The notes under the pieces were generated by a model. That model did not search any database, was not told the origin of the DNA, and saw only the letters and a program-made list of their open reading frames with translations. The position numbers and the translations under genes were made by a program. 64,000 nucleotides of DNA, taken from NCBI RefSeq assembly GCF_943733665.1, contig NZ_OX030782.1, positions 3,768,501 to 3,832,500 of the forward strand, written 5' to 3'. Positions 52,758-61,561 of this stretch are shown piece after piece. Within the stretch, counting starts at the first letter, position 1. Each line of letters opens with the position of its first letter. The stretch is from Aquimarina sp. Aq107. GTDB taxonomy: Bacteria > Bacteroidota > Bacteroidia > Flavobacteriales > Flavobacteriaceae.

Positions 52758-54748
52758 GATAATTCTATCCTAATTGTTTGATTTGTTTTTACTTTAGCAC
52801 CTGGTTCAATTGACTGACTTTTCACTTTACCAGAGCCTTTTACCTCTACTTTCAATCCCATATTTTCTAAAAGAGAAATTACATCCATTGCAGGCATTCC
52901 TTTTAAATTTGGCATTATAGTTTTATACTTTCTTGCTTTCTTAAAGTACTCCTCATAACTTTCAGATATTTCTTCGCTTTCTACGATATCCGCAGAAACT
53001 TCATCAATTACAGGTATGTCATTGTACACTTTTAAAGCAATGGTTTTAAATACGGGCGCTGCTACTATATTTCCGTAATACCCTTTTTCTTTATTTGGTT
53101 TATGAATAACCACAATACAAGAATATCTAGGATCATCTGCTGGAAAATATCCAGCGAAAGAAGATATATATTCTCTTTCCTTATCTTTTCCATAATTACC
53201 CCAACAAGTCCCTGTTTTTCCAGCTATCTGAAAACTCTCAGTATGTATATTATCAGCGGTTCCTCTCACTACAACATTCTTCATCATTTCCTGAACAATC
53301 TTTGCAGTTTCTTTAGAACATATTGCTGAGTTAAGAACTTCCTTATCAAATCTTTCTTTGGTTTTATCCCAAGCTTTTACTTCTTTTATAAACCTAGGTT
53401 TCACCATCTCTCCGTCATTTGCAATAGCATTATAAAAAGCTAATGTTTGCAGAGGAGTTACAGCTACTCCATATCCATGAGCCATCCAAGGCAATGTAGT
53501 ACCGTACCAATCTTTATCACCTGGATATGGAATCTTTGGTTTACCTTCTCCTTTAATAGATAGTCCCAATGTTTTATGCAACCCCATATTCATTAATCGG
53601 TTTACAAATTTCTTTGGATCATCTTTATAATTTTCATCTATAATCTTAGCAAAAGCTGTATTGGATGATAATTCAAATGCTTTTGCAGCTGATATTTTAC
53701 CATACCCACCCCATTTAGAATCTTTTACAACTCTATCATAAAACTTAACACGACCATTCTCTGTATCTACTATATAACTAGAATCAATAACCTTATCCTC
53801 TAAGGCTGCTACCATTGCCATCAACTTAAAAGTAGAACCTGGTTCGTGTGATTCTCCAACCGCATAATTCAGCTTCTCATAGTATTTCCCAGATTTTGTT
53901 CGCCCTAGGTTAGAGATTGCTTTAATCTCTCCCGTTCTTGTTTCCATAACAACCACAGTTCCATGCTCTGCTTCGAATTTCTCTAATTGCGCTAATAAAG
54001 CATGGTGAGTAATATCCTGAACATTAACATCAATTGTTGAAATCACGTCATACCCATCTTGAGGCTCTACCTCATTAGCATCTCCAATAGGTTTCCATTG
54101 GTTTTTTGCTATTTTTTGCTTTTTACGCTTCCCTTCTTTCCCTCTTAAAAACGGACCATACGCACCCTCTAATCCAACTCTAGTATAATACCCTTGCTCA
54201 TCTTGGCGCTCATAACCTACCGTTCGTTCTGCTATTTTTCCAATTGGATGTTCACGAATCGTGCGTTGTTCTACAATAAGTCCTCCTCTATTAGACCCAT
54301 ATTTAAAGAGAGGAAAACCTTTAACTCTTATGTATTGAGAATACCCTAAATTTCTTTTTATTAAAAAATACCTATTCTTATTATCTCTTGCTCTTCTTAG
54401 TTTATCATCATAATATTCTGATGATCTTCCGAACTCTTTCGCTAATGCTATAGATAACTCCTTAATATTCTCTCTAAAATCCTTATCCGTAACCGTTACA
54501 GCATCAAATCTAATATCATACTTAGGTACTGATGTAGCTAACAAATTACCTTTACTATCATATAAGTTACCGCGATTAGCAGGTATATCAAATGTTCTAA
54601 AAACACGCTCCTCTGCTTTTGCACGATACATATCCCCTTCTACAAATTGTGTTTTCACAAGCTTTACCAAAACCAAAATTGCGAAGATGAACATACACCC
54701 CGAAATGAAGTATAATCTATTTAATATGTTCTTATCTTTTACTGCCAA
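52754..54748 (-). CDS. ftsI: division transpeptidase FtsI (PBP3) with a PASTA domain
   Basis: 664 residues. One N-terminal membrane helix, a PBP dimerisation domain, then the transpeptidase with SxxK (STFK, 305-308), SxN (SSN) and KTG (GKTGT). The last 65 residues form a PASTA repeat (MPNLKGMPAMDVISLLENMG). Cross-links septal peptidoglycan in the periplasm. It starts three bases after ftsL. Confidence 0.95.
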   Translation of the reverse strand: MAVKDKNILNRLYFISGCMFIFAILVLVKLVKTQFVEGDMYRAKAEERVFRTFDIPANRGNLYDSKGNLLATSVPKYDIRFDAVTVTDKDFRENIKELSIALAKEFGRSSEYYDDKLRRARDNKNRYFLIKRNLGYSQYIRVKGFPLFKYGSNRGGLIVEQRTIREHPIGKIAERTVGYERQDEQGYYTRVGLEGAYGPFLRGKEGKRKKQKIAKNQWKPIGDANEVEPQDGYDVISTIDVNVQDITHHALLAQLEKFEAEHGTVVVMETRTGEIKAISNLGRTKSGKYYEKLNYAVGESHEPGSTFKLMAMVAALEDKVIDSSYIVDTENGRVKFYDRVVKDSKWGGYGKISAAKAFELSSNTAFAKIIDENYKDDPKKFVNRLMNMGLHKTLGLSIKGEGKPKIPYPGDKDWYGTTLPWMAHGYGVAVTPLQTLAFYNAIANDGEMVKPRFIKEVKAWDKTKERFDKEVLNSAICSKETAKIVQEMMKNVVVRGTADNIHTESFQIAGKTGTCWGNYGKDKEREYISSFAGYFPADDPRYSCIVVIHKPNKEKGYYGNIVAAPVFKTIALKVYNDIPVIDEVSADIVESEEISESYEEYFKKARKYKTIMPNLKGMPAMDVISLLENMGLKVEVKGSGKVKSQSIEPGAKVKTNQTIRIELS

Positions 54749-54751
54749 AAC

Positions 54752-55063
54752 TTACTCTTTTACTATTATTTTTTGTGGTGGTTTCGTTGGTCTTTTAATT
54801 CCTTTTTTTGTCATTTTTTCGATTACAGAAGATTCCATTTTTAACTGCATCAATTCTGTTCGTCCATCTACAAATTGCGTTCTTAACTCCCTAACTTCAT
54901 TATTAAGTTTTGCAATCTCATGAACTTTACTTTCTGCATTATGCGAACTAGCAATCATAATAATTGCCAAAAACGACAAAAAGAGTAGCATACGCCAATT
55001 CTTCATCGCATCATCAGCAATAAGAAATTTTCCTTTTAATATATCGTATACCGTTTGCTTCAA
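54752..55063 (-). CDS. ftsL: FtsL-like division protein
   Basis: 103 residues: a short cytoplasmic part, one membrane helix (about 25-43, MLLFLSFLAIIMIAS), then a coiled-coil stretch (EIAKLNNEVRELRTQFVDGRTELMQLKMES). Sequence is weakly conserved, but topology and position between rsmH and ftsI identify it. It overlaps rsmH by four bases. Confidence 0.85.
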   Translation of the reverse strand: MKQTVYDILKGKFLIADDAMKNWRMLLFLSFLAIIMIASSHNAESKVHEIAKLNNEVRELRTQFVDGRTELMQLKMESSVIEKMTKKGIKRPTKPPQKIIVKE

Positions 55064-55968
55064 ATCTTTTCTGCTATTCTTAGTTTAGCACTTCGCGCTC
55101 TATTATTTATTTTAATTTCTTCTTCGTTTGGAACAATCAAACCTCCTACTTTTTTAAAAGGGACTGACACATTACCATACAAATCCTTTTCTGGTTCTCC
55201 CTCGAACAATCCGCTTCTGATATACCTCTTTACTAATCTATCTTCTAAAGAATGATATGATATCAAACTTATTCTTCCCCCTTTATCTAATACTTCTTCC
55301 GTTTGTATAAGAAACTCCTTAAGAACCTCTATTTCTTGATTCACTTCTATTCTTATAGCCTGATATATCTGCGCTAAAATCTTGTGTTCTTTATGTCTAA
55401 CCATAAAAGGTTTCAACACCTCTTTTAGCTCCGCGCTAGTCTTAATCGGTCTATCGTTCCTAGAATTAACAATTGCTCTAGCTAGTTTAGGAGCATTTCT
55501 TAACTCCCCATACTGCAAAAACATTTTTCTTAAGTCTGATTCATCATATTCATTAACCACATGATAAGCCGATAATTCACCATCTTGATTCATCCTCATA
55601 TCCAAATCAGCTTCAAATCTGGTAGAGAATCCTCTTTCTGCAACATCAAACTGATGAGAGGAAACTCCAAAATCACCTAAGACTCCATCTACTTTTTTAA
55701 CCCCGTAAAAACGTAGAAAACGTTTAATGAATCTGAAATTCTCGTTAATTAAAACAAACCTATCATCATCGATTGCATTTAGTAACGCATCTTTATCTTG
55801 ATCAAAAGCATATAATTTACCATTTGCACCTAATCTCTTTAAAATCTCTCTAGAATGCCCTCCTCCTCCAAAGGTAACATCCACATATACACCATCTGGT
55901 TTTATCGCAAGACCGTCAACGGTTTCTTTCAGTAAAACCGGGTTATGATATTCCATCTGTTTCATCAT
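55060..55968 (-). CDS. rsmH: 16S rRNA m4C1402 methyltransferase RsmH
   Basis: 302 residues. It begins MEYHNPVLLKETVDGL, with SAM motif YVDVTFGGGGHSREIL and the later GVLGDFGVSSHQFDVAERGFS; the C-terminus has LISYHSLEDRLVKR. Methylates N4 of C1402 in 16S rRNA. It overlaps the end of mraZ by 26 bases. Confidence 0.95.
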   Translation of the reverse strand: MMKQMEYHNPVLLKETVDGLAIKPDGVYVDVTFGGGGHSREILKRLGANGKLYAFDQDKDALLNAIDDDRFVLINENFRFIKRFLRFYGVKKVDGVLGDFGVSSHQFDVAERGFSTRFEADLDMRMNQDGELSAYHVVNEYDESDLRKMFLQYGELRNAPKLARAIVNSRNDRPIKTSAELKEVLKPFMVRHKEHKILAQIYQAIRIEVNQEIEVLKEFLIQTEEVLDKGGRISLISYHSLEDRLVKRYIRSGLFEGEPEKDLYGNVSVPFKKVGGLIVPNEEEIKINNRARSAKLRIAEKI

Positions 55969-56413
55969 CTAATCCCATTACTTCTTCCGCCAGATCTGCA
56001 AAATCAACAGCGGTATCATCTATCACTTTTTCATATTGAGCTTTATCCCATATCTCAATAATATTAACAGCAGATGACAAGACTAATTCTTTAGTAATCC
56101 CTGCAAAACTGACTAAATCCTTTGGTATCAAAAGGCGCCCGGTTGAATCTATTTCAACAACTTTAACTCCTGCCGTAAACCTCCGGATGAAATCATTATT
56201 TTTCTTTTTGAAGCGGTTTAACTTATTCATCTTTTGCATCAGAAGATTCCATTCTTCCATCGGATACAATTCTAAGCAAGGCTGAAAAACAGCTCTTTTC
56301 AACACAAATCCCTCCTGCAAAACAGGAGAAAGTTGTTTTTTAAAAGCTGCAGGTATCATCAGACGCCCCTTAGCATCTGCTTTACATTCGTATGTACCTA
56401 TAAGATTTACCAC
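55943..56413 (-). CDS. mraZ: transcriptional regulator MraZ
   Basis: 156 residues from a GTG start at 56413, reading MVNLIGTYECKADAKGRLMIPAAFK, the usual MraZ beginning. An ATG at 56464 is in frame but lies upstream of the predicted -7 box and inside the operator repeats, so it cannot be the normal start. Two SpoVT-AbrB-like halves each carry DxxGR (DAKGRLMIP, DSTGRLLIP). MraZ binds direct repeats ahead of its own operon. Confidence 0.9.
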   Translation of the reverse strand: MVNLIGTYECKADAKGRLMIPAAFKKQLSPVLQEGFVLKRAVFQPCLELYPMEEWNLLMQKMNKLNRFKKKNNDFIRRFTAGVKVVEIDSTGRLLIPKDLVSFAGITKELVLSSAVNIIEIWDKAQYEKVIDDTAVDFADLAEEVMGLDDETDGIS

Positions 56414-56440
56414 TTTTTCTTTCTTACCTCTATAATTAGT

Positions 56441-56484
56441 CAAATATATTGAAAAATTTACCACTTTTTACCACAATCTACCAC
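56441..56484 (-). promoter_or_regulatory. MraZ operator and dcw promoter
   Basis: Three TACCAC repeats (GTGGTA on the coding strand) at 56459-56464, 56469-56474 and 56479-56484 have an exact 10-bp period, the arrangement bound by MraZ. Directly downstream is a perfect -7 element TATATTTG (56448-56441). A fourth GTGGTA covers the GTG start codon itself (56413-56408). The rest of the gap to 56717 holds nothing I recognise. Confidence 0.75.
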
Positions 56485-56717
56485 ATTGTTAATAAGTTGT
56501 CATCAAAAACCAGTCAAAGAAGTATGGATCAACATTAATATTTTGTTAATCAACAGAATATTCTTTTAGCTATAAAATCTTGGTTTTGACGTATTCAGGA
56601 TCAAAAAAAATGACCGATTAAAAAAATCTGAAAAAATCATATCGCACTATTGATAAAAAATCTTCAAACTAATTATGAAAATGCTATATTTGCTTTTAAT
56701 TCTTGTAAGAACTATTA

Positions 56718-57482
56718 ATGAAGCACGAATTAAAAAAAGACGGAAAATTTAGTTATCTGGAACTCGGAGAAGGCACGCCAATAGTTATTTTACATGGACT
56801 AATGGGTGGTCTCAGCAACTTTGATGGTGTAAGTAATTATTTTCCAGAAAATGGATACAAAGTATTGATACCAGAACTTCCTTTGTATGAAATGCCGTTG
56901 ATAAAAACCAGTGTAGGTACTTTTGCTAAATACCTTAAAGATTTTATCGATCAACTTGGATATAATGAAGTAATTCTTCTAGGAAATTCTCTTGGAGGAC
57001 ATATCGGATTGTTATGCACCAAGATGTTTCCAGAAAAAGTTAAAGCTTTGGTAATTACTGGGAGCTCAGGTCTATATGAAAGTGCGATGGGAGAAAGTTA
57101 TCCTAAGCGCGGTGACTATGAATACATTAAAGCTAAGGCAGAAAATGTTTTTTATGATCCTGCAATCGCTACCAAAGAAATTGTAGATGAAGTGTACGCA
57201 ACAGTAAACGATAGAAACAAGTTAATTAGAACACTTGCTATTGCAAAAAGTGCTATTAGACACAATATGGCTAAAGATCTTCCTAATATGAAGACGCCAA
57301 CCTGCATCATATGGGGTAAAAACGATAATGTCACTCCTCCAGAAGTTGCAGACGATTTCAATAGACTATTACCAGATTCTGACCTTTACTGGATTGACAA
57401 GTGTGGACATGCCGCTATGATGGAACACCCTGAGGAATTTAACACTCTATTACATTCTTGGCTTAAAGAACGTAATTTCTAA
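56718..57482 (+). CDS. alpha/beta hydrolase
   Basis: 254 residues. Oxyanion region VILHGLMGGLSNFDG, nucleophile elbow LLGNSLGGHIG with Ser about 93, Asp in IIWGKNDNVTPPEV and His in DKCGHAAMMEHPEEF. No signal peptide. It precedes engB by 11 bases. The substrate is unknown. Confidence 0.85.
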   Translation: MKHELKKDGKFSYLELGEGTPIVILHGLMGGLSNFDGVSNYFPENGYKVLIPELPLYEMPLIKTSVGTFAKYLKDFIDQLGYNEVILLGNSLGGHIGLLCTKMFPEKVKALVITGSSGLYESAMGESYPKRGDYEYIKAKAENVFYDPAIATKEIVDEVYATVNDRNKLIRTLAIAKSAIRHNMAKDLPNMKTPTCIIWGKNDNVTPPEVADDFNRLLPDSDLYWIDKCGHAAMMEHPEEFNTLLHSWLKERNF

Positions 57483-57493
57483 GGAACAAACTT

Positions 57494-58099
57494 ATGAAGA
57501 TTAGCAGTGCTGAATTTGTAATGAGTAACAGCGATGTGGCGAAATGTCCTAAAAACAACTTGCCAGAATATGCTTTTATAGGCAGATCAAACGTTGGTAA
57601 ATCTTCTTTAATTAATATGCTAGCCAGTCGAAAAAGTCTGGCAAAAACTTCTGGTCGACCTGGAAAAACTCAATTAATAAATCATTTTCTAATTAATAAA
57701 AATTGGTTTTTAGTCGATTTACCAGGTTATGGTTATGCAAGAGTTTCTAAATCATCTAAAAAAGTATTTCAGAAGTTTATTACTGCATATTTCTCTAAAA
57801 GAACTCAGTTAGTATCTGCATTTGTATTAGTAGATTCTAGACATGAGCCACAAAAAATTGATTTAGAATTTATGCAGTGGCTTGGAGAGAATCAAATTCC
57901 TTTTTCTATAATTTTTACTAAAGCTGATAAACTCACAAAAACTAAGCTACCAAGCAATATTGAAGCGTACAAAAATGAAATGTTACAATATTGGGAAGAA
58001 ATGCCTAATTATTTTATTACCTCTTCTTCATCTGGACTCGGCAAAGAAGAAGTACTAAATTACATAGAAGAAATCAATCAGCAAATCGCTAAATCTTAG
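57494..58099 (+). CDS. engB: ribosome biogenesis GTPase EngB (YsxC)
   Basis: 201 residues. G1 GRSNVGKSSLIN (about 31-42), G2 region TSGRPGKTQ, G3 DLPGYG, G4 TKADK, G5 SSSS. Binds GTP and assists 50S assembly. It is the second gene of a pair with the alpha/beta hydrolase and converges with the next gene, sharing four bases. Confidence 0.93.
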   Translation: MKISSAEFVMSNSDVAKCPKNNLPEYAFIGRSNVGKSSLINMLASRKSLAKTSGRPGKTQLINHFLINKNWFLVDLPGYGYARVSKSSKKVFQKFITAYFSKRTQLVSAFVLVDSRHEPQKIDLEFMQWLGENQIPFSIIFTKADKLTKTKLPSNIEAYKNEMLQYWEEMPNYFITSSSSGLGKEEVLNYIEEINQQIAKS

Positions 58100-58467
58100 A
58101 TTAACTTAACACTAAGAATTTCTATCAGATCTTCTGCTGATTTAATAGATTTTAATTCTTTGGATTTAACCAGAATTTCTAATCCACTCTTTTTTTGTTC
58201 TAAGATTACTGGAAATGTAAGTTCTTGATAGTTAGATTTTTTATGCTCCTTCAAAAATTCATTTTTATACAAAAAAATCATTGTATTTGAAGATTTTTCT
58301 CTAAATGCTTTCCATGTTTTCTTTTCCGAAAAACTTCCATGAGTCAAATTACAAAGGTCACAAGAATACGTAGATGGGCTTATTATCTTATGAGCAAAAT
58401 CCAAATACTTATTCCAACCACTGGAATCCGCATTATAAATGAATAAAATTGTCCTTTTCAAAATCAA
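58096..58467 (-). CDS. hypothetical protein with a CxxC pair
   Basis: 123 residues, beginning MILKRTILFIYNADSSGWNKYLDFAHKI and with YSCDLCNLTHGSF near residues 33-45 (a possible metal or redox CxxC) and a helical C-terminus. I do not recognise it; the start resembles a thioredoxin-like strand-helix but no active site is clear. It lies 58 bases from gldC on the same strand. Confidence 0.6.
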   Translation of the reverse strand: MILKRTILFIYNADSSGWNKYLDFAHKIISPSTYSCDLCNLTHGSFSEKKTWKAFREKSSNTMIFLYKNEFLKEHKKSNYQELTFPVILEQKKSGLEILVKSKELKSIKSAEDLIEILSVKLI

Positions 58468-58525
58468 TCTCGCATCTATTTATAATAACAATAGACAATT
58501 TAAATTTACTAAACTTACAAAAAAA

Positions 58526-58864
58526 TCATTTTTGCTTAAGCTCTAGTTTCTCTGCAAAGTAATCACAGAAATCTTTCATTGTAGCTGACATTTTTTCGTC
58601 TTGTGTCGCTCTATTAAAAGTTTCACTCATAGAAACTAATGTCTGATGAAAAAACACTTTCATTTCATCCACAGGCATATCTTTTGTCCACAAATCAATA
58701 CGAAGACTTTCTTTACTCTTATTATCCCATACCGATAATAACATAGCTTTGGTTTCTTCATTTTCTATCCCTCCATCCTTTGCGGTCCAATTTAGTTTTT
58801 CCGGAACTTTATTCTCATCAAGTTCTATTTCAATTTTGATTTCGGATTTATGCGTGTTTACCAT
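58526..58864 (-). CDS. gldC: gliding motility protein GldC
   Basis: 112 residues, soluble. The pattern SEIKIEIELDENKVPEKLNWTAKDGG and LRIDLWTKDMPVDEMKVFFHQTL matches GldC of gliding flavobacteria, a cytoplasmic accessory of the motility machinery. Its start overlaps the gldB stop, and the two are an operon as in other flavobacteria. Confidence 0.9.
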   Translation of the reverse strand: MVNTHKSEIKIEIELDENKVPEKLNWTAKDGGIENEETKAMLLSVWDNKSKESLRIDLWTKDMPVDEMKVFFHQTLVSMSETFNRATQDEKMSATMKDFCDYFAEKLELKQK

Positions 58865-59832
58865 TATCTTGCAGGTTTATATTTAGAAGCGTTAAAAATT
58901 GTTTCGGCGTCTGTTAGTAATAATTGACGCAAAGATACATTGTTATTTTTCATATATGAACTAACAATCTTCCAACCTATATACTGACCAACCCTATCTG
59001 GTGCTTCTTGATCAATTTCCTCTAAATAGAACTTAGAAAAAGGTCCTGGATATAAAAATCGAGGTAGAAGATCTGCCTCTGTACTATATAATAATTGACG
59101 ATCAATAAAGTACCTCCAAATTTCTTCTTCATTTGCTTCTATCCAAGCAAACTGATCATCTTTATAAGCCATTTTCTCGCTATCCTCAAAATCCGGCAAA
59201 AACAAGTCTTTCAGATACATTTCTTTCCCATAATATATCATATTTGCTAAAAAAGTTCTGTTTCTAGGAAATTCTACTAATTGTCGAGCATAGATTGTAG
59301 CTACATCAGGTAAAATCTGAGTCCTAATAAAACGATCTTTTAAATATCCCTGAATACCGCTATAAAAATAATGATCTGATCCTAAATAAGTATCAAGAGA
59401 AATAATCAATAAATTATCTGACAATATTACCTTACGTTGGTAATCTACATTAGAGGTAACAGTAATAACTCTAGGCACTGTAACTTCTGGAAAATAATAT
59501 TTTATATGCTGTAATAATGATTTTAGTTCCTCTTTTTCATTTGTGAAGTTACTGAACTTCTTTTCTACCTCTCGATTAATCTCTAATTGTAACGTATCTT
59601 TAGTCTTTTGTATCCAAATACTATCATTATATTTTTCTGGAAACAAAAAAGGATATTTAGATTTTACATCTGTCAAATTCTCAGGTGTCACATCCGCAAA
59701 AACTCTATCAAAACGTTCAATCACAATTTCTACAGGTATTCTTGCTATCTCTTCTTCAATTTTATTTTTATCAGCACAAGACCATATTATGCAAAAAATC
59801 GCTATTATTTTTAAAAACTTACTATACTTCAT
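58864..59832 (-). CDS. gldB: gliding motility lipoprotein GldB
   Basis: 322 residues with lipobox IWSC (Cys about 19). The body is helical (KYYFPEVTVPRVITVTSNVDYQ, ISLDTYLGSDHYFYSGI, ARQLVEFPRNRTFLANMIYYGKEMYLKDLFLPD), the known GldB layout. Needed for gliding; membrane-attached. It begins the gldB-gldC pair; the gap of 162 bases to nadE is divergent. Confidence 0.92.
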   Translation of the reverse strand: MKYSKFLKIIAIFCIIWSCADKNKIEEEIARIPVEIVIERFDRVFADVTPENLTDVKSKYPFLFPEKYNDSIWIQKTKDTLQLEINREVEKKFSNFTNEKEELKSLLQHIKYYFPEVTVPRVITVTSNVDYQRKVILSDNLLIISLDTYLGSDHYFYSGIQGYLKDRFIRTQILPDVATIYARQLVEFPRNRTFLANMIYYGKEMYLKDLFLPDFEDSEKMAYKDDQFAWIEANEEEIWRYFIDRQLLYSTEADLLPRFLYPGPFSKFYLEEIDQEAPDRVGQYIGWKIVSSYMKNNNVSLRQLLLTDAETIFNASKYKPAR

Positions 59833-59994
59833 TCAAATATTATAATATCTATATAAATAATTACTCTTACTCTTTAACGCTAGCTTTTTTTATTAATTTT
59901 ATAACCACAAATGTACTATTATCAAATTAGGTTTTATATAATAGTAGTAGTTTAAAGATATATCGTCTTAATAAAGAATTAAAAAATATAAAAT

Positions 59995-60783
59995 ATGCAA
60001 ACTGAAAAAGTAATTGACCACATTGTAAATTGGCTTAAAGATTATGCTACAAATGCAAATATCAATGGTTTTGTTGTAGGAATAAGTGGTGGAATTGACA
60101 GTGCAGTTACCTCTTCTTTATGTGCCAAAACTGGACTTAATGTATTATGTGTAGAAATGCCTATACACCAGGCTCAAAGTCAAGTGAATCGTGCACAGGA
60201 ACACATTTCTCAATTAAAAAAACGTTTTAACAAAGTATCCGACACACGAGTTGATCTTACACCTGTCTTTGAAGAGTTTAAAAAATCCGTTCCAGAAGGT
60301 GATTCTGAAAGCCGCTCAAACCTTTCTTTAGCTAACACCAGAGCTAGATTAAGAATGACTACATTATACTATTTAGCAGGTCTAAATAGCTACTTAGTTG
60401 CAGGTACTGGAAATAAAGTTGAAGATTTTGGTGTAGGTTTTTATACTAAATATGGTGATGGTGGCGTTGATATAAGTCCAATAGCAGATTTATTAAAGAG
60501 CGAGGTTTATGAATTAGCAAAGGTATTGGAAGTACCGGAATCGATACAAACTGCTACTCCGACAGATGGTTTATTTGGAGATAGTAGAAGTGATGAAGAT
60601 CAGATTGGAGCAAGTTATGATGAACTAGAATGGGCTATGAAAATGAAGGATTTAGGTAAGAAAAGTGATGATTTTTCTGACCGAGAACAAGAAGTTTTCA
60701 ATATTTATTCTCGTCTAAATACGGTAAACCAACATAAAATGATACCGATTCCTGTCTGTGAAATACCCGTTAATCTGATTTAA
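59995..60783 (+). CDS. nadE: NAD+ synthetase NadE
   Basis: 262 residues, ammonia-type length without a glutaminase domain. P-loop GISGGIDSAVTSSL (SGGxDS, about 28-41), LANTRARLRMTTLYYLA and AGTGNKVEDFGVGFYTKYGDGG. Makes NAD+ from NaAD in the cytoplasm. Divergent from gldB. Confidence 0.92.
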   Translation: MQTEKVIDHIVNWLKDYATNANINGFVVGISGGIDSAVTSSLCAKTGLNVLCVEMPIHQAQSQVNRAQEHISQLKKRFNKVSDTRVDLTPVFEEFKKSVPEGDSESRSNLSLANTRARLRMTTLYYLAGLNSYLVAGTGNKVEDFGVGFYTKYGDGGVDISPIADLLKSEVYELAKVLEVPESIQTATPTDGLFGDSRSDEDQIGASYDELEWAMKMKDLGKKSDDFSDREQEVFNIYSRLNTVNQHKMIPIPVCEIPVNLI

Positions 60784-60928
60784 TTAACGCTTTATCGATA
60801 ACTTCATAAAAACAAGTTTACGACTGGTAGTTCTTATTAATTTTGCATGGAAAACAAATATCAGAATTACCCCTAGAGATGTTAACCCTTTAAAACAAAA
60901 AATTAACATTTATCAATTGTAAACAAGA

Positions 60929-61561
60929 ATGACAAACGTACTAATCGCAGATCATCATCCTATTACTAGAAAAGGGATCGTTTCTTTACTTAGGAACTCT
61001 GAAGATTTTGAAATCATCGGAAAAGTAAGTAATGGAAATGAAATGTATGATATTTTGAAATCTAATACTCCGGATATTTTAATCATGGAATTAGACTTGC
61101 CGCAGATCAATGGCATTATGGCATTGCGAACCATAAAAAAAGAATTCACAGGAATTAAAGTTATAATTTTTAGTTCTCACCCTGAAGAAATGTACGCACT
61201 AAGTGCTATTAAAGCAGGTGCTTCTGCATATTTATCAAAAACCGTTGCTACAAAAACGCTTAAAAAAGCTATCGAACGTGTAGCGCGTGGTGGTATTTAT
61301 CTTAATGACAACCTAACTCAGCAGTTGGCGAATGGGAACACCAACGAAAATAACATGGTTGTTAAATACAAAAAGCTTTCTTCTCGAGAAATAGAAGTTT
61401 TAAATCTTTTATCCTCAGGAAAGCGTAATAAGGATATTGCCAGTACTTTATCTATAAATGAAAAAACGGTAAGTACTTATAAAACAAGATTATTAAAGAA
61501 GCTTAAAGTAGACAATCTAGCTGATTTAATTCATCAATCTAGATTACTGCATATCAATTAG
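60929..61561 (+). CDS. NarL/LuxR-type response regulator with Glu in place of the phosphorylated Asp
   Basis: 210 residues. The receiver domain (1-120) lacks the usual acceptor: the segment ILIMELDLPQINGI has Glu54 at the place of Asp (four residues before the conserved Pro58). The acidic pair is AD8-H9 instead of DD. Ser and Lys positions (FSSH, YLSKT) are kept. The C-terminal LuxR HTH (LSSREIEVLNLLSSGKRNKDIASTLSINEKTVSTYKTRLLKKL) is normal. No histidine kinase is adjacent. Probably works without phosphorylation (inference). Confidence 0.85.
   Translation: MTNVLIADHHPITRKGIVSLLRNSEDFEIIGKVSNGNEMYDILKSNTPDILIMELDLPQINGIMALRTIKKEFTGIKVIIFSSHPEEMYALSAIKAGASAYLSKTVATKTLKKAIERVARGGIYLNDNLTQQLANGNTNENNMVVKYKKLSSREIEVLNLLSSGKRNKDIASTLSINEKTVSTYKTRLLKKLKVDNLADLIHQSRLLHIN

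Noticed and set aside
56414-56464. Upstream ATG start for mraZ
   Set aside because: It lies upstream of the -7 element and inside the MraZ repeats; the GTG start gives the standard MraZ N-terminus.
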